From NCBI GenBank assembly GCA_016286445.1, contig JAEESS010000006.1:1-64000 (forward strand): 64,000 bases of DNA, read 5' to 3'. This document shows positions 37,292 through 47,277 of this stretch, one piece after another. Position 1 is the stretch's first letter. Each line of letters opens with the position of its first letter. This stretch comes from Bacillota bacterium. Lineage in GTDB: Bacteria > Bacillota > Clostridia > Christensenellales > CAG-138. The notes beneath the pieces were generated by a model. It was not told where the DNA came from. It was given only the letters and a program-made list of their open reading frames with translations, and did no database searches. Made by a program: the position numbers and the translations under genes.

Positions 37292-39103
37292 ATGGCACTT
37301 TGCGCGCGCAAGGACGTTCCTGTGCAGGAGACATGGGATCTTTCGCTGATCTTTGCGGAAGAATCACAGATGTGGGAGGCGCTCGAAAAACTCAAGGCGG
37401 ATGTGAAGGCGTTCGTTGAAACGTATGCTGGAAAGCTCACCACGGCGGAGAAGATCGTCGCCTGTCTCGACGAGCAGGAAGCGTTTCTTCCGACGATGGG
37501 CAATATCTGGTCGTATACGGGGCTTGCGGTGGAAGCGGACTATACCGACAATGCGCTCCGCGAACGCAACGAAAAGATCGGCGACGAAATGACGCGCCTT
37601 TATAAGGAACTGGCGTTCGTCGACAGCGAGATCCTGCTGGCGCCGGCGGAAGAACTGGAAGCAGCGGTAAAGCTTGCGAAGGGCTGCCGCGTATACCTTG
37701 AGAACCTGCTCGCAAAGAAAGCGCACATGCTCTCCCCCGAGACGGAAAAGGTACTCGCCGCGCTCGGCAGATCGTTTGAGGTGCCGTATGAGGTCTACAA
37801 CACGCTGAAACTTGCGGATATCGCGTTCGATCCCATCACGGTCGACGGCAAGGAATATCCGATGGGCTATTCGCTGTACGAGGACGATTACGAGCTTGAA
37901 GCGGATCCCGCCGTGCGCCGCGCCGCGTTCCGCGCATTCTACGATACGCTGAAAAAGTATGAAAACACCACCGCGGCGGCGTACAACGCCTGCGTCACGC
38001 AGGAAAAAGTCATGTCCGAGCTGCGCGGGCACAAGGACGTATTCGACTATCTTCTGTTCGAGCAGAAGGTGACGCGGGAGATGTACGACCGTCAGATCGA
38101 CGTGATTACCGAGCGTCTCGCGCCGCATATGCGCCGCTATGCAAAGCTGCTGCAGAAAAAGCACGGACTTGCAAAAATGACGTTCGCCGATCTCAAGATC
38201 GCGGTGGATCCGGAATACGATCCGCGCGTCACGATCAAGGAATCGCAGCGCTATGTGCACGACGCGCTTTCGATCCTCGGCGCCGATTACACCGATATGG
38301 TGGATCGCGCATACCGCGAGCGCTGGATCGACTTTGCAAAGAACATCGGCAAGTCCACCGGCGGCTTCTGCTCGGGCATCTACCGGCAGAATTCGTTCAT
38401 CCTGCTCAACTGGAACGACCGCATGTCGGACGTGTTCACCGTTGCGCACGAGCTCGGACACGCCGGACAGAGCATGTACGGCGACGCGGCGCAGTCCTAT
38501 TATGACTGCGACCCGACCATGTACCTCGTGGAAGCGCCGTCGACGATGAACGAGCTGCTGCTTGCGAATTACCTGCTTGAGACGAACGAGGACAAACGCT
38601 TCCGCCGCTGGGTGCTGTCCAGCCTGATCTCGAACACATATTACCACAATTTCGTCACGCACCTTCGGGAAGCGTGGTATCAGCGCGAGGTCTACAAGAT
38701 CATCGACGCGGGCGGCAGCGTGAACGCGGACATCCTTTCGGACATCTTCCGCAAGAACCTCGAGCTGTTCTGGGGCGACGCCGCGGAGATCCCCGAAGGC
38801 GCCGAGCTGACCTGGATGCGGCAGCCGCATTACTACATGGGACTGTATCCGTACACCTACAGCGCGGGGCTCACGGTCGCGACGCAGGCGATGCTGCGCA
38901 TCCGGAAGGAGGGCGCACCCGCCGTTGCAGACTGGAAGAGCTTCCTTGCCGCGGGCGGCTCGAAGACGCCTTTGGAGCTGGCGAAGCTTGCAGGCGTCGA
39001 TATCGGCACCGACGGACCGCTGAACGCCACGATCGATTACATCGGCTCGCTGATCGACGAGATCATCAGGCTCACCGAGGAAATCGACGGCATCCGTCTT
39101 TGA
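37292..39103 (+). CDS. pepF: oligoendopeptidase F
   Basis: MALCARKDVPVQETWDLSLIFAEESQMWEALEKLKADVKAF...FTVAHELGHAGQSM (HExGH). Confidence 0.95.
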   Translation: MALCARKDVPVQETWDLSLIFAEESQMWEALEKLKADVKAFVETYAGKLTTAEKIVACLDEQEAFLPTMGNIWSYTGLAVEADYTDNALRERNEKIGDEMTRLYKELAFVDSEILLAPAEELEAAVKLAKGCRVYLENLLAKKAHMLSPETEKVLAALGRSFEVPYEVYNTLKLADIAFDPITVDGKEYPMGYSLYEDDYELEADPAVRRAAFRAFYDTLKKYENTTAAAYNACVTQEKVMSELRGHKDVFDYLLFEQKVTREMYDRQIDVITERLAPHMRRYAKLLQKKHGLAKMTFADLKIAVDPEYDPRVTIKESQRYVHDALSILGADYTDMVDRAYRERWIDFAKNIGKSTGGFCSGIYRQNSFILLNWNDRMSDVFTVAHELGHAGQSMYGDAAQSYYDCDPTMYLVEAPSTMNELLLANYLLETNEDKRFRRWVLSSLISNTYYHNFVTHLREAWYQREVYKIIDAGGSVNADILSDIFRKNLELFWGDAAEIPEGAELTWMRQPHYYMGLYPYTYSAGLTVATQAMLRIRKEGAPAVADWKSFLAAGGSKTPLELAKLAGVDIGTDGPLNATIDYIGSLIDEIIRLTEEIDGIRL

Positions 39104-39106
39104 TCA

Positions 39107-39143
39107 CAGAAACGGGCAGCCAAGCGGCTGTCCGTTTCGATTT
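39107..39143 (+). terminator. intrinsic terminator after pepF
   Basis: AAACGGGCAGCC-aagc-GGCTGTCCGTTT-cgatttgtttt. Confidence 0.75.
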
Positions 39144-39157
39144 GTTTTCCGCAAGTC

Positions 39158-39186
39158 TTGCAAAACGGCGGCGTCGCCGCTATAAT
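39158..39186 (+). promoter_or_regulatory. promoter with palindromic spacer upstream of ktrB
   Basis: TTGCAA - 17 nt - TATAAT; spacer contains GCGGCG-T-CGCCGC (39168-39180). Confidence 0.6.
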
Positions 39187-39232
39187 ACAAATGATATACA
39201 GTCCGGGCGTACGGACGGAAAGGACGTTTGCG

Positions 39233-40597
39233 ATGAAACGGAGATGGCTGTCCTCCGCGCAGATTATCCCGATCGGGTTTCTGCTGGTGATCGCGGTCGG
39301 AACGGGGCTTTTGCTGCTTCCGTTTGCGACGGCGAGCGGACAGAGCGCGCCGTTTCTCACCGCGCTGTTCACCTCGACGACCTCGGTCTGCGTGACCGGG
39401 CTCGTCGTCGTCGATACCTTTTCCTACTGGTCGCTGTTCGGCAAGCTCGTGATCCTGGCGCTGATCCAGATCGGCGGGCTCGGCATCGTCGCCGTGTCCT
39501 CCACGCTGTTCATGCTGCTGCGCAAATCCTTCACGATCCGCGACCGCGCGATGCTGCGCGATTCGTTCGATCTGGATTCGCTGTACGAAGTGCTGCCGTT
39601 TCTGCGGAAGGTGGTCCTCGGGGTTCTGGCGATCGAAGGAATCGGCGCCGTTCTGTACGCGTTCGCGTTCGTGCCGCGTTTCGGCTTCGGCCGCGGGCTC
39701 TGGTATGCGGTCTTTCATTCGATCTCGGCGTTCTGCAACGCCGGGCTCGATCTGATCGGTCCGGAGAGCTTTATCCCGTTCCGAAACGATCCCTATGTGC
39801 TGACCGTTACGATGCTGCTGATCATCATAGGCGGGCTCGGTTATGTCGTTTGGTTCGATACGTTCACGACCGCGAAGGAATCGGCGCGGCGCCGCTTCGG
39901 GTTCCGCTGGTTCCTTAGGCATCTCGGCGAGCACACGAAGCTCGTGCTGCTTGCAAGCGCGGTGCTGATCGTGACCGGCGCCGCCGCGACGCTGCTTTTG
40001 GAGCTGCGCAATCCCGCAACGCTCGGCGCGATGCCGTGGGGCGAAAAGATTCTGAACGCGTTTTTCCAGTCGGTGACCTATCGCACCGCCGGGTTCGCTT
40101 CGATCCCGCAGGGCGCGCTGACCGACGGATCCGTACTGACGGGCTGCGTCTGGATGTTCATCGGCGGTTCTCCGATGGGCACGGCGGGCGGCGTCAAGAC
40201 CGTTACGCTCGGCGTTCTGCTGCTGAGCGCGCTTTCCTATGTGCGCGGGCGTGCGGACACCGTTGTGTTCCGCCGCAGCATCACGCAGGAGCTGGTCAAA
40301 AAAGCCGCGGCGATCCTGTTCTTCAGCCTGCTGCTGTCGCTGCTCTCCTCGATCCTGCTGATTGCGGTCGACGGCGTGCCGCTGCCGGACGCGATCTACG
40401 AGGTGTTCAGCGCGACGGGGACGGTCGGGCTTTCCCGCGGGCTGACGCCGCAGCTGTCCGCTTTCGGGCGGATCCTGATCATACTTTGCATGTACCTCGG
40501 AAGGATCGGTCCGATCTCGCTCGCTCTGTTCTTCCATACGGACCTGTCCGGCGGAAAGAACATCCGCTATGCGCAGGGACGCTATTTCGTCGGATAA
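39233..40597 (+). CDS. ktrB: TrkH/KtrB family potassium uptake protein
   Basis: TALFTSTTSVCVTGLVVVDT; FHSISAFCNAGLDL; QSVTYRTAGFASI; GGSPMGTAGGVKTVTLGV selectivity-filter repeats. Confidence 0.92.
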   Translation: MKRRWLSSAQIIPIGFLLVIAVGTGLLLLPFATASGQSAPFLTALFTSTTSVCVTGLVVVDTFSYWSLFGKLVILALIQIGGLGIVAVSSTLFMLLRKSFTIRDRAMLRDSFDLDSLYEVLPFLRKVVLGVLAIEGIGAVLYAFAFVPRFGFGRGLWYAVFHSISAFCNAGLDLIGPESFIPFRNDPYVLTVTMLLIIIGGLGYVVWFDTFTTAKESARRRFGFRWFLRHLGEHTKLVLLASAVLIVTGAAATLLLELRNPATLGAMPWGEKILNAFFQSVTYRTAGFASIPQGALTDGSVLTGCVWMFIGGSPMGTAGGVKTVTLGVLLLSALSYVRGRADTVVFRRSITQELVKKAAAILFFSLLLSLLSSILLIAVDGVPLPDAIYEVFSATGTVGLSRGLTPQLSAFGRILIILCMYLGRIGPISLALFFHTDLSGGKNIRYAQGRYFVG

Positions 40598-40610
40598 TCA
40601 AGGAGGCATT

Positions 40611-41258
40611 ATGAAAAAATCGATTGCGGTTCTCGGCTTGGGCCGATTCGGACAGTTTTTGACCTACGAGCTCAGCAGAAACGGCGCGGACGTCCTGATC
40701 GCCGACAGCGACGAGGAGACCGTCCGCAAGTTTGCCAACAGCGTCAGCTGCGCCATGAAAGCGGACCTGAACGATCCGGAGGTCATTCGCGGGCTCGGTC
40801 TTTCGGGCGTGGACACGGTCGTCGTTTCAATGGGCAGCAGCCTGGATTCCAGCATCATGTGCGTCATGGTTGCAAAGGAGCTCGGCGTGCCGCATGTGAT
40901 CGCAAAGGCGGCTTCTCTGCGCATGGGGGAGATCCTGCGGCGCGTCGGCGCGGATGAGATCATCTATCCCGAAAAGGAGAGCGCCGAGATGACCGCAAGG
41001 CGGCTGCTGTCCTCCGACTTTCTGGAGTTTTTCGACCTCGGCTCGGAGCTGTGCGCGTTCAGCATGAAGCCGAAAAAGGACTGGATCGGCAAATCCCTGC
41101 GCGAGCTCCGGCTGCGCGACCGCTATCAGCTCAACGTCATGGCGATCCGCCAAGACGGCGTGACCAGCGCGACGATGGATCCCGACCAGCCGCTGGTTGC
41201 GGACTGCGAGCTGTTTGCCGTGGCGAAGCGCGGCGCGCTTGATCATATCCTGCATTGA
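40611..41258 (+). CDS. ktrA: KtrA-type regulatory RCK protein (TrkA-N/TrkA-C)
   Basis: MKKSIAVLGLGRFGQFLTYELSRNGADVLIADSDEETVRKFAN...; RBS aaggagg. Confidence 0.93.
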   Translation: MKKSIAVLGLGRFGQFLTYELSRNGADVLIADSDEETVRKFANSVSCAMKADLNDPEVIRGLGLSGVDTVVVSMGSSLDSSIMCVMVAKELGVPHVIAKAASLRMGEILRRVGADEIIYPEKESAEMTARRLLSSDFLEFFDLGSELCAFSMKPKKDWIGKSLRELRLRDRYQLNVMAIRQDGVTSATMDPDQPLVADCELFAVAKRGALDHILH

Positions 41259-41265
41259 ACGGAAT

Positions 41266-41300
41266 AAAGCAAAACGGACCGCTTCGGCGGTCCGTTTTTT
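41266..41300. terminator. bidirectional terminator between the ktrBA and trkAH operons
   Basis: AAAACGGACCGC-ttcg-GCGGTCCGTTTTTT. Confidence 0.9.
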
Positions 41301-41309
41301 CGTTGTTCG

Positions 41310-42755
41310 TTATTTGGATCTGTGGCGGTAGGTCAGCGGGCTGAACAGAAGGATGATCGGGAACAGTTCCAGGCGTCCGGCAAGCATTTCGAGCGAAAGC
41401 AGGACTTTCGACGCGCTGCTGTAAAAGCCGTAGTTCTCGGTCGGTCCGACCAGCGCGAGACCCGGTCCGATGTTCGATAGACACGCGAGCGTCGCGGTGA
41501 AGTTCGTCAGAAAATCCTGTTCGCCGAGCGAAAGCAGAAATACGCCCGTCGCAAGGCACACGACATACAGCAGGAAAAACGTCAGCGTCGCGCGGATCAG
41601 ATCCGATCCGACCGGCTTGCCCTCCATGCGCACGACCGTGACCGCGCGCGGGTGCAGCAGCCTTCGCACCTCCTCCCGCGCCGCCTTGAACAGGATCACG
41701 ACGCGGCTGATCTTCAGACCGCCGCCGGTCGAGCCCGCGCACGCGCCGAAGACCATCAGAAGCAGAAGCGTCATCTTGGAAAAGCCCGGCCATTGATCGA
41801 AATTGACCGTTGCGTAGCCGGTGGTCGTGATGATCGACGAGACCTGAAAATAGGCGTCCCGCAGCGTCAGCCCGAAGCCTTTTATCGCCGAAAACGTATT
41901 GATCGTGATCAGCACGACGGCTGTCAGCACGATCCCGCCGTAGACGCGCAGCTCTTCGGAACGGACGGCGTTCTTCCATTTGCCGATCAGGATCAGGTGA
42001 TATAAGCTGAAATTGACGCCGAACAGCAGCATGAACGTGGACAGCACGACGTGGATATAGGTGCTGTCGTACGCTTTGATGCCTGCGTTCTTTACAGAGA
42101 ATCCGCCGGTTCCCGCCGCGCCGAACGCATGGCAGACCGATTCAAACAGCGGCATGCCGCCAACCCGCAGAAGAATGATGAGGATCACCGTCAGAACGGA
42201 ATAGACGGCATACAGGATCTTTGCGGTGTCGCGCATACGCGGAACGAGCTTGCCCTTGACGGGACCCGGAACCTCGGCGCGCATCAGGTGCATGGATCGC
42301 TCCTCGCCCATCGGCATGACCGCAAGGACGAACACGAGCACGCCCATGCCGCCGACCCAATGGGAGAAGCTTCTCCAGAACAGGATGCAGTGCGGAAGCT
42401 GTTCGACCGTCTCGAGGATCGATGCGCCGGTCGTGGTGAAGCCGGAGACGATCTCGAAGAGGCAGTCCCAGAAGGTACGGAACTCGCCCGAAAGCCACAG
42501 CGGCACCGCGCCGAACAGACTCATCAGCACCCACGCCGCCGCAACGACCAAAAAGCCCTCGCGCGCATAGATTGCCGTATCCTTCGGTTTTTTCAAGCCG
42601 AGCAGACCCAAGAGCCCCAGCGCGCCTATTGCGGGCAGGAAGCACCAGGTGATCGCCTCGTGGTAGTAAAGCCCGACGAACACGGAAGGAAGCATGAGCA
42701 CCGCCTCGATCAGCATAATGCGGCTCAGCAGGAAGACGACCATCCGGCGGTTCAT
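41310..42755 (-). CDS. trkH: TrkH family potassium uptake protein
   Basis: LFEIVSGFTTTGASILETVEQLP; ESVCHAFGAAGTGGFSVKNAGI; VSSIITTTGYATVNFDQWP; GACAGSTGGGLKISRVV. Confidence 0.93.
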   Translation of the reverse strand: MNRRMVVFLLSRIMLIEAVLMLPSVFVGLYYHEAITWCFLPAIGALGLLGLLGLKKPKDTAIYAREGFLVVAAAWVLMSLFGAVPLWLSGEFRTFWDCLFEIVSGFTTTGASILETVEQLPHCILFWRSFSHWVGGMGVLVFVLAVMPMGEERSMHLMRAEVPGPVKGKLVPRMRDTAKILYAVYSVLTVILIILLRVGGMPLFESVCHAFGAAGTGGFSVKNAGIKAYDSTYIHVVLSTFMLLFGVNFSLYHLILIGKWKNAVRSEELRVYGGIVLTAVVLITINTFSAIKGFGLTLRDAYFQVSSIITTTGYATVNFDQWPGFSKMTLLLLMVFGACAGSTGGGLKISRVVILFKAAREEVRRLLHPRAVTVVRMEGKPVGSDLIRATLTFFLLYVVCLATGVFLLSLGEQDFLTNFTATLACLSNIGPGLALVGPTENYGFYSSASKVLLSLEMLAGRLELFPIILLFSPLTYRHRSK

Positions 42756-44122
42756 TTCGCTTCCTCCATAATATCGGAAAGATCGTTCAGGCGGCGCTGC
42801 TCGGTCACGACCAGCACGACGTCGCCCGCCCGGATGACGTCTGCGCCGCCCGGGATGATCGCCTTGCCGTTGCGCACGAGACAGGCGATCAGCAGATGCT
42901 TCTTCGTTTTCAGATCCTTGAGCGGGATGTTCAGAAGATTTCTGTTTTCTTCGCTCGCGTTAAACTCCAGCACCTCGATCGAGCCGTCCGCGATCTTATA
43001 GAGCCCGCGGATCCGTCCATGGTTCGCGCTCGCCTCACGGGCGCGCACATAGCGCAGGATCACGTTGGTCGCGACGCGCTTCGGGGAGATGACGGAATCG
43101 AGCGCCGTTTCCTTCACAAGGCTTTCGAGCCCGTCGTTATTGACCTTGGCGATGACCTTGCCGACGCCGTGGCGCTTCGCGTACAGCGCGGAAAGCACAT
43201 TGCCCTCGTCCAGTCCGGTCAGGGCGACGAACGCGTCCGCGCGCTCGATGCCTTCCTCCTGCATCAGATCGTGATCGGTGACGTCGCCGTTGATGACGAC
43301 CGCGTCCGGCAGAAGCTCTGCGATATTGCGCGCGGCGTCGCGGCTGCGCTCGATGATCTTGACCGAAAGATTGCTTCTCAAAAGCTCCTGCGCAAGGTAG
43401 TAGCTGATGCGCCCGCCGCCGCCGAGGATGACCGAACGGATCGGGTTTGCGATCACGCCCGCCTTGCGGAGCGCTTTTGCGACCTCACGCGGGGCGCCGG
43501 TGACGTAGAGAACGTCCCCGCCCGAAAGCGTGAATCCGCCGGACGGGATCGTAAATTCGCCGCCGCGCTCGACCGCGCAGATCAGGACCTTGACCCCGAG
43601 CTTCTGCGGCAGCTCATACAGCGGAATGCCGGACAGCACGCTCTTTTCCGGCAGTCTGCAGGTGACCAGCTCGACGTGCCCGCGGGCGAACAGCTCCACA
43701 TGCGTCGCCGCCGGGAACCGTAAAACACGCGCGATCTCTTCCGCCGCCTGCCGGTCCGGATTGACCGTCATCGAAAGCCCGAGATCCTCGGAGATGCGGT
43801 ACATATTGTTTGCGTATTCGGGGTCGCGGACCCGCGCGATCGTATGCTTTGCGCCGATCTTATGCGCGATCAGACACGAAAGCAGGTTGATCTCGTCGCT
43901 GGTCGTCACCGCCAGAAGCAGATCGGCGTCCTTTGCGCCGGCTTCCTCCAGCACGGAAAAGACCGCGCCGTTTCCGACGTAGCCGATCACGTCCTGTGTG
44001 TTGCTGATCTGCTCGATGACCGATTCGCTCCGGTCGATAACGGTCACGCGGTGACCCTCCGCAACGAGCTGCACCGCAAGCGTCGATCCCATCTTTCCGC
44101 ATCCGACGATCATGATCTGCAT
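42752..44122 (-). CDS. trkA: Trk system K+ transporter peripheral component TrkA (two RCK domains)
   Basis: MQIMIVGCGKMGSTLAVQLVAEGHRVTVIDRSESVIEQ...RSVILGGGGRISYYLAQELLRSNLSVKIIERS. Confidence 0.95.
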   Translation of the reverse strand: MQIMIVGCGKMGSTLAVQLVAEGHRVTVIDRSESVIEQISNTQDVIGYVGNGAVFSVLEEAGAKDADLLLAVTTSDEINLLSCLIAHKIGAKHTIARVRDPEYANNMYRISEDLGLSMTVNPDRQAAEEIARVLRFPAATHVELFARGHVELVTCRLPEKSVLSGIPLYELPQKLGVKVLICAVERGGEFTIPSGGFTLSGGDVLYVTGAPREVAKALRKAGVIANPIRSVILGGGGRISYYLAQELLRSNLSVKIIERSRDAARNIAELLPDAVVINGDVTDHDLMQEEGIERADAFVALTGLDEGNVLSALYAKRHGVGKVIAKVNNDGLESLVKETALDSVISPKRVATNVILRYVRAREASANHGRIRGLYKIADGSIEVLEFNASEENRNLLNIPLKDLKTKKHLLIACLVRNGKAIIPGGADVIRAGDVVLVVTEQRRLNDLSDIMEEAK

Positions 44123-44360
44123 GAGGATTCCTCCGAAAAACAGTTACATAATACATTATTATATCATTATATGCCGGAAAAAACAAGGTTTTCGGGCAAA
44201 TCCTTCCGACCGCCCCGCAAAGGCGCGGACCCGCCGCCGATCCCGCCGCGGGACGATTTACCGGACATTCCGACGTTATTTTACATCTTATGTCTTGAAT
44301 GCTGCGAAAAAAAGAGGTATGATATACAATACGATTTTATCGGATCATGGGGGAACGGGA

Positions 44361-45203
44361 ATGTCTGCGATCGGCTGGTACAACGGCACGCTCGGCGCGC
44401 TTGACGGCATGACGGTGCCGATGAACGACCGCGCCGTGTATTTCGGCGACGGCTGCTATGAGGCGTGCCTTGCATACGGGACGCGCGCGTTTGCGCTGGA
44501 TGCGCATATCGACCGGTTTATGAGAAGCCTTTCGGGGCTTGCGATCCCGTTTCATATGGACCGCGGCGCGCTGAAGGCGGTACTGACGGAATGTCTTCGC
44601 GCGGCAGAAGAGCCCTGCGCCGTGCTCTACTGGCAGGCGTCCCGTGCAACGGCGCGGCGGACGCACGCATTCCCGGAGGGCGGGCAGGAGCCGAACCTTC
44701 TCATCACTGTGACGCCGAAGATCCTTCTGCCGCCGGAGCGAACCCTGAAGCTGATCACAACGGACGACGTTCGCGGCACGATGTGCCACCTGAAGACGCT
44801 GAATCTGATCCCGAACGTGCTCGCAAACGAGCGCGCAAAGGAAGCCGGCGCGGACGAGGCGGTTTTCGTTCGCGACGGGCTGGTGACCGAGGGCTCGCAT
44901 ACGAACATTTTCATCCTCCGGGACGGCGAGCTGTTGACGCATCCGACCGACGAGCGCATCCTTGCGGGCGTGACGCGCGCGATCCTTCTGAACCTTTGCG
45001 AAAAAGTTGGCGTACCGGTTTTGGAGCAGGCGTTTTCAAAGGCAGATCTGTTCGCCGCAGACGAGGTGTTTGTAAGCTCCAGCACGCTCGGCGTGCGGCG
45101 CGCGGCGTCGGTCGACGGCGCGGCGGTCGGCGGCAAAGCCGCGGCGCTGTTTGAACGTCTGCAGCGGGCGTATCAAACGTATTTTGACGGAGAGATGGCA
45201 TGA
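44361..45203 (+). CDS. aminotransferase class IV (D-amino-acid transaminase/BCAT-like)
   Basis: WYNGTLGALDGMTVPMNDRAVYFGDGCYEACLAYGTRAFALDAHIDRFMRS...CHLKTLNLIPNVLANERAKEAGADEAVFVRDGLVTEGSHTNIFIL. Confidence 0.92.
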   Translation: MSAIGWYNGTLGALDGMTVPMNDRAVYFGDGCYEACLAYGTRAFALDAHIDRFMRSLSGLAIPFHMDRGALKAVLTECLRAAEEPCAVLYWQASRATARRTHAFPEGGQEPNLLITVTPKILLPPERTLKLITTDDVRGTMCHLKTLNLIPNVLANERAKEAGADEAVFVRDGLVTEGSHTNIFILRDGELLTHPTDERILAGVTRAILLNLCEKVGVPVLEQAFSKADLFAADEVFVSSSTLGVRRAASVDGAAVGGKAAALFERLQRAYQTYFDGEMA

Positions 45204-47257
45204 GCGGGAAAAAGAAGATCCCAAAACAGCAAAAGCGGGAGCATCGGCTGCGGAACATGATCCTTGCGATCGCGCTGCCGGTCCTTGCGCTGCTGATCGC
45301 CGTCTCCTTCGTGCTGCTGAGCGTGTTTTACGGCGCGGTGAGAAGAAGCCTTACGATCGAGCTCGGCAGCGAATCGCCGGAGGCGGCGGCGTTCTTGCGG
45401 CGGGACGGGGGCGAAGCGGCGTATGAGACCGCGCCCGAGCCGGTTTACCGGAAGCCCGACAGCTATCGGCTGAGCATCCGGCATGCGGGACGCACGGTCC
45501 CGGTCGTTTTGCGCGTGCGCGACACGAAAGCGCCGACGGCAGACGCGCAGGAACAGACCGTTGCGCTGGGGACCTCTCTCTCGCCGGACAGTCTGATCGA
45601 AAATCTGAAGGACGCGGGTCTCGTCCGGATCACGTTTGAACAGGCGCCGGACTGCTCCGCGATCGGCGATTACGAGGCGGTCGTGCTGTTGGAGGACGAA
45701 AGCGGAAACCGGTCCCGCGTGACCGTTCCGGTGCATGTGCGCATGGCTTTGGACGAGCTTGTTCTGGAAGCGGGTTCGCCTGCGCCGACCGAGGACGAGC
45801 TGCTGCTTTCGGCATACGGCGACGTGCGGATCACGCCGATCACCGAGGAGATGATGCGGACGCCGGGGACCTACACGCTTGAGATCACGGCGGACGGAAC
45901 GAGATCCGAAACGCGGCTTGTCGTACGGGACACGGTCCCGCCGACGGGCAGGGGGATCACGCAGATCCTCGCGCCGGGCGATGCGGTCCGACCGGATATG
46001 TTCGTGACCGATGTGTATGACGAAACGGCGGTTGCGGTGACGTTTGCCGCGCCTCCGGATTTGGACAGTCTGGAGCCGCAGACGGTCGCGCTGGAGCTTC
46101 GGGACCGCGGCGGCAACGTCGCGACGGTGTATGCGACGCTGCTGTTTACAAACGCGGCGCCGAAGGTGATCGAAGCGCGGCATATGGGCGTTTCCGTGAG
46201 GGAGCTTTTGGAGGAGGGGACCTATACGGAGGCGTCGCTCGACATGCAGTTTATCCCGGACGACGTCGGACAGCATGTGATCGCGGTTACGGTCGACGGT
46301 GTGCGGAACATCGCGCTGATCGAGGTGCGGGACACGACGCCGCCCCTGATCACGGTCAAGCGGTCGCAGTGGTATCTTGGCACGCCGATCGCCGCGGACG
46401 GGCTTGCGGATACGGAGGACGTAACCGAGGCGTCACTCGAATACCTCCGGGAACCGGACTGGAACCGGGAAACGCAGCAGGTCACGTTCGTTTCGGTCGA
46501 TACGAGCGGCAACCGCGCCGAAGAGACGATCACGCTGACACTGACGCAGGACGTCGAGCCGCCGGAGCTGTACGGCGTGCGCGATCTTTACGGCTATGTG
46601 GATGAACCGGTGGCGTACCTTTCGGACGTCTTTGCGTGGGACGATTGTGACGGCGACGTCGAGGTCACGGTCGACGCGTCGGCGGTGGACGGCTCGCGCA
46701 TCGGCAGCTATCCCGTGGTGTATTACGCAAAAGACAAGCGCGGCAACACGGCAAGCAGGCAGGCGACGATCCGCATCGTCACGTCCAAGGTCGAGGTGGA
46801 CCGCGCGCAGGAGGTTGCGGATGGGATCATCGCAAAGATCCTGACCGACGACATGACGCTTGCCGAACAGATCGAAGCGATCTACGATTATGTTTTTACA
46901 AAAGTGCATTACGTTGCGACCTCGAACAAGCAGGACTGGCGCAGCGAGGCGGTGCGCGGGCTGACGACCGGCAGGGGCGACTGCTTCACGTCCTATGCGG
47001 CGGCAAGGCTGCTGCTCGAACAGACGGACGCTGAAATCAAAAGCGTACAGCGTTCCGGTGACAATACGCATCACTACTGGCTGCTGGTCAACATCGGCAC
47101 GGGCTGGTATCACTTTGACGCCTGCAGCGCATGGACCGGCAAATACCGCTGCTTCATGTGGACCGACGCCGAGACGCGCAGCCACAGCAGGAGCTACTGG
47201 AACTATGACCCGTCGCTGTACCCGCCGGTCGCGACGAAGCCCTACAAGGGAAAATGA
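45200..47257 (+). CDS. membrane-anchored multi-Ig-like protein with C-terminal transglutaminase-like domain
   Basis: N-terminal TM; repeated V.DTxxPxI/...VEVRDTTPPLITV...DVEPPELYGVRDLYGYV (Ig/DUF5011-like); C-term GRGDCFTSYAAARLLLEQ...HHYWLLVNIGTGWYHFDAC Cys-His-Asp pattern. Confidence 0.85.
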   Translation: MSGKKKIPKQQKREHRLRNMILAIALPVLALLIAVSFVLLSVFYGAVRRSLTIELGSESPEAAAFLRRDGGEAAYETAPEPVYRKPDSYRLSIRHAGRTVPVVLRVRDTKAPTADAQEQTVALGTSLSPDSLIENLKDAGLVRITFEQAPDCSAIGDYEAVVLLEDESGNRSRVTVPVHVRMALDELVLEAGSPAPTEDELLLSAYGDVRITPITEEMMRTPGTYTLEITADGTRSETRLVVRDTVPPTGRGITQILAPGDAVRPDMFVTDVYDETAVAVTFAAPPDLDSLEPQTVALELRDRGGNVATVYATLLFTNAAPKVIEARHMGVSVRELLEEGTYTEASLDMQFIPDDVGQHVIAVTVDGVRNIALIEVRDTTPPLITVKRSQWYLGTPIAADGLADTEDVTEASLEYLREPDWNRETQQVTFVSVDTSGNRAEETITLTLTQDVEPPELYGVRDLYGYVDEPVAYLSDVFAWDDCDGDVEVTVDASAVDGSRIGSYPVVYYAKDKRGNTASRQATIRIVTSKVEVDRAQEVADGIIAKILTDDMTLAEQIEAIYDYVFTKVHYVATSNKQDWRSEAVRGLTTGRGDCFTSYAAARLLLEQTDAEIKSVQRSGDNTHHYWLLVNIGTGWYHFDACSAWTGKYRCFMWTDAETRSHSRSYWNYDPSLYPPVATKPYKGK

Positions 47258-47277
47258 AGAAATGAAGGAATGAAGGA

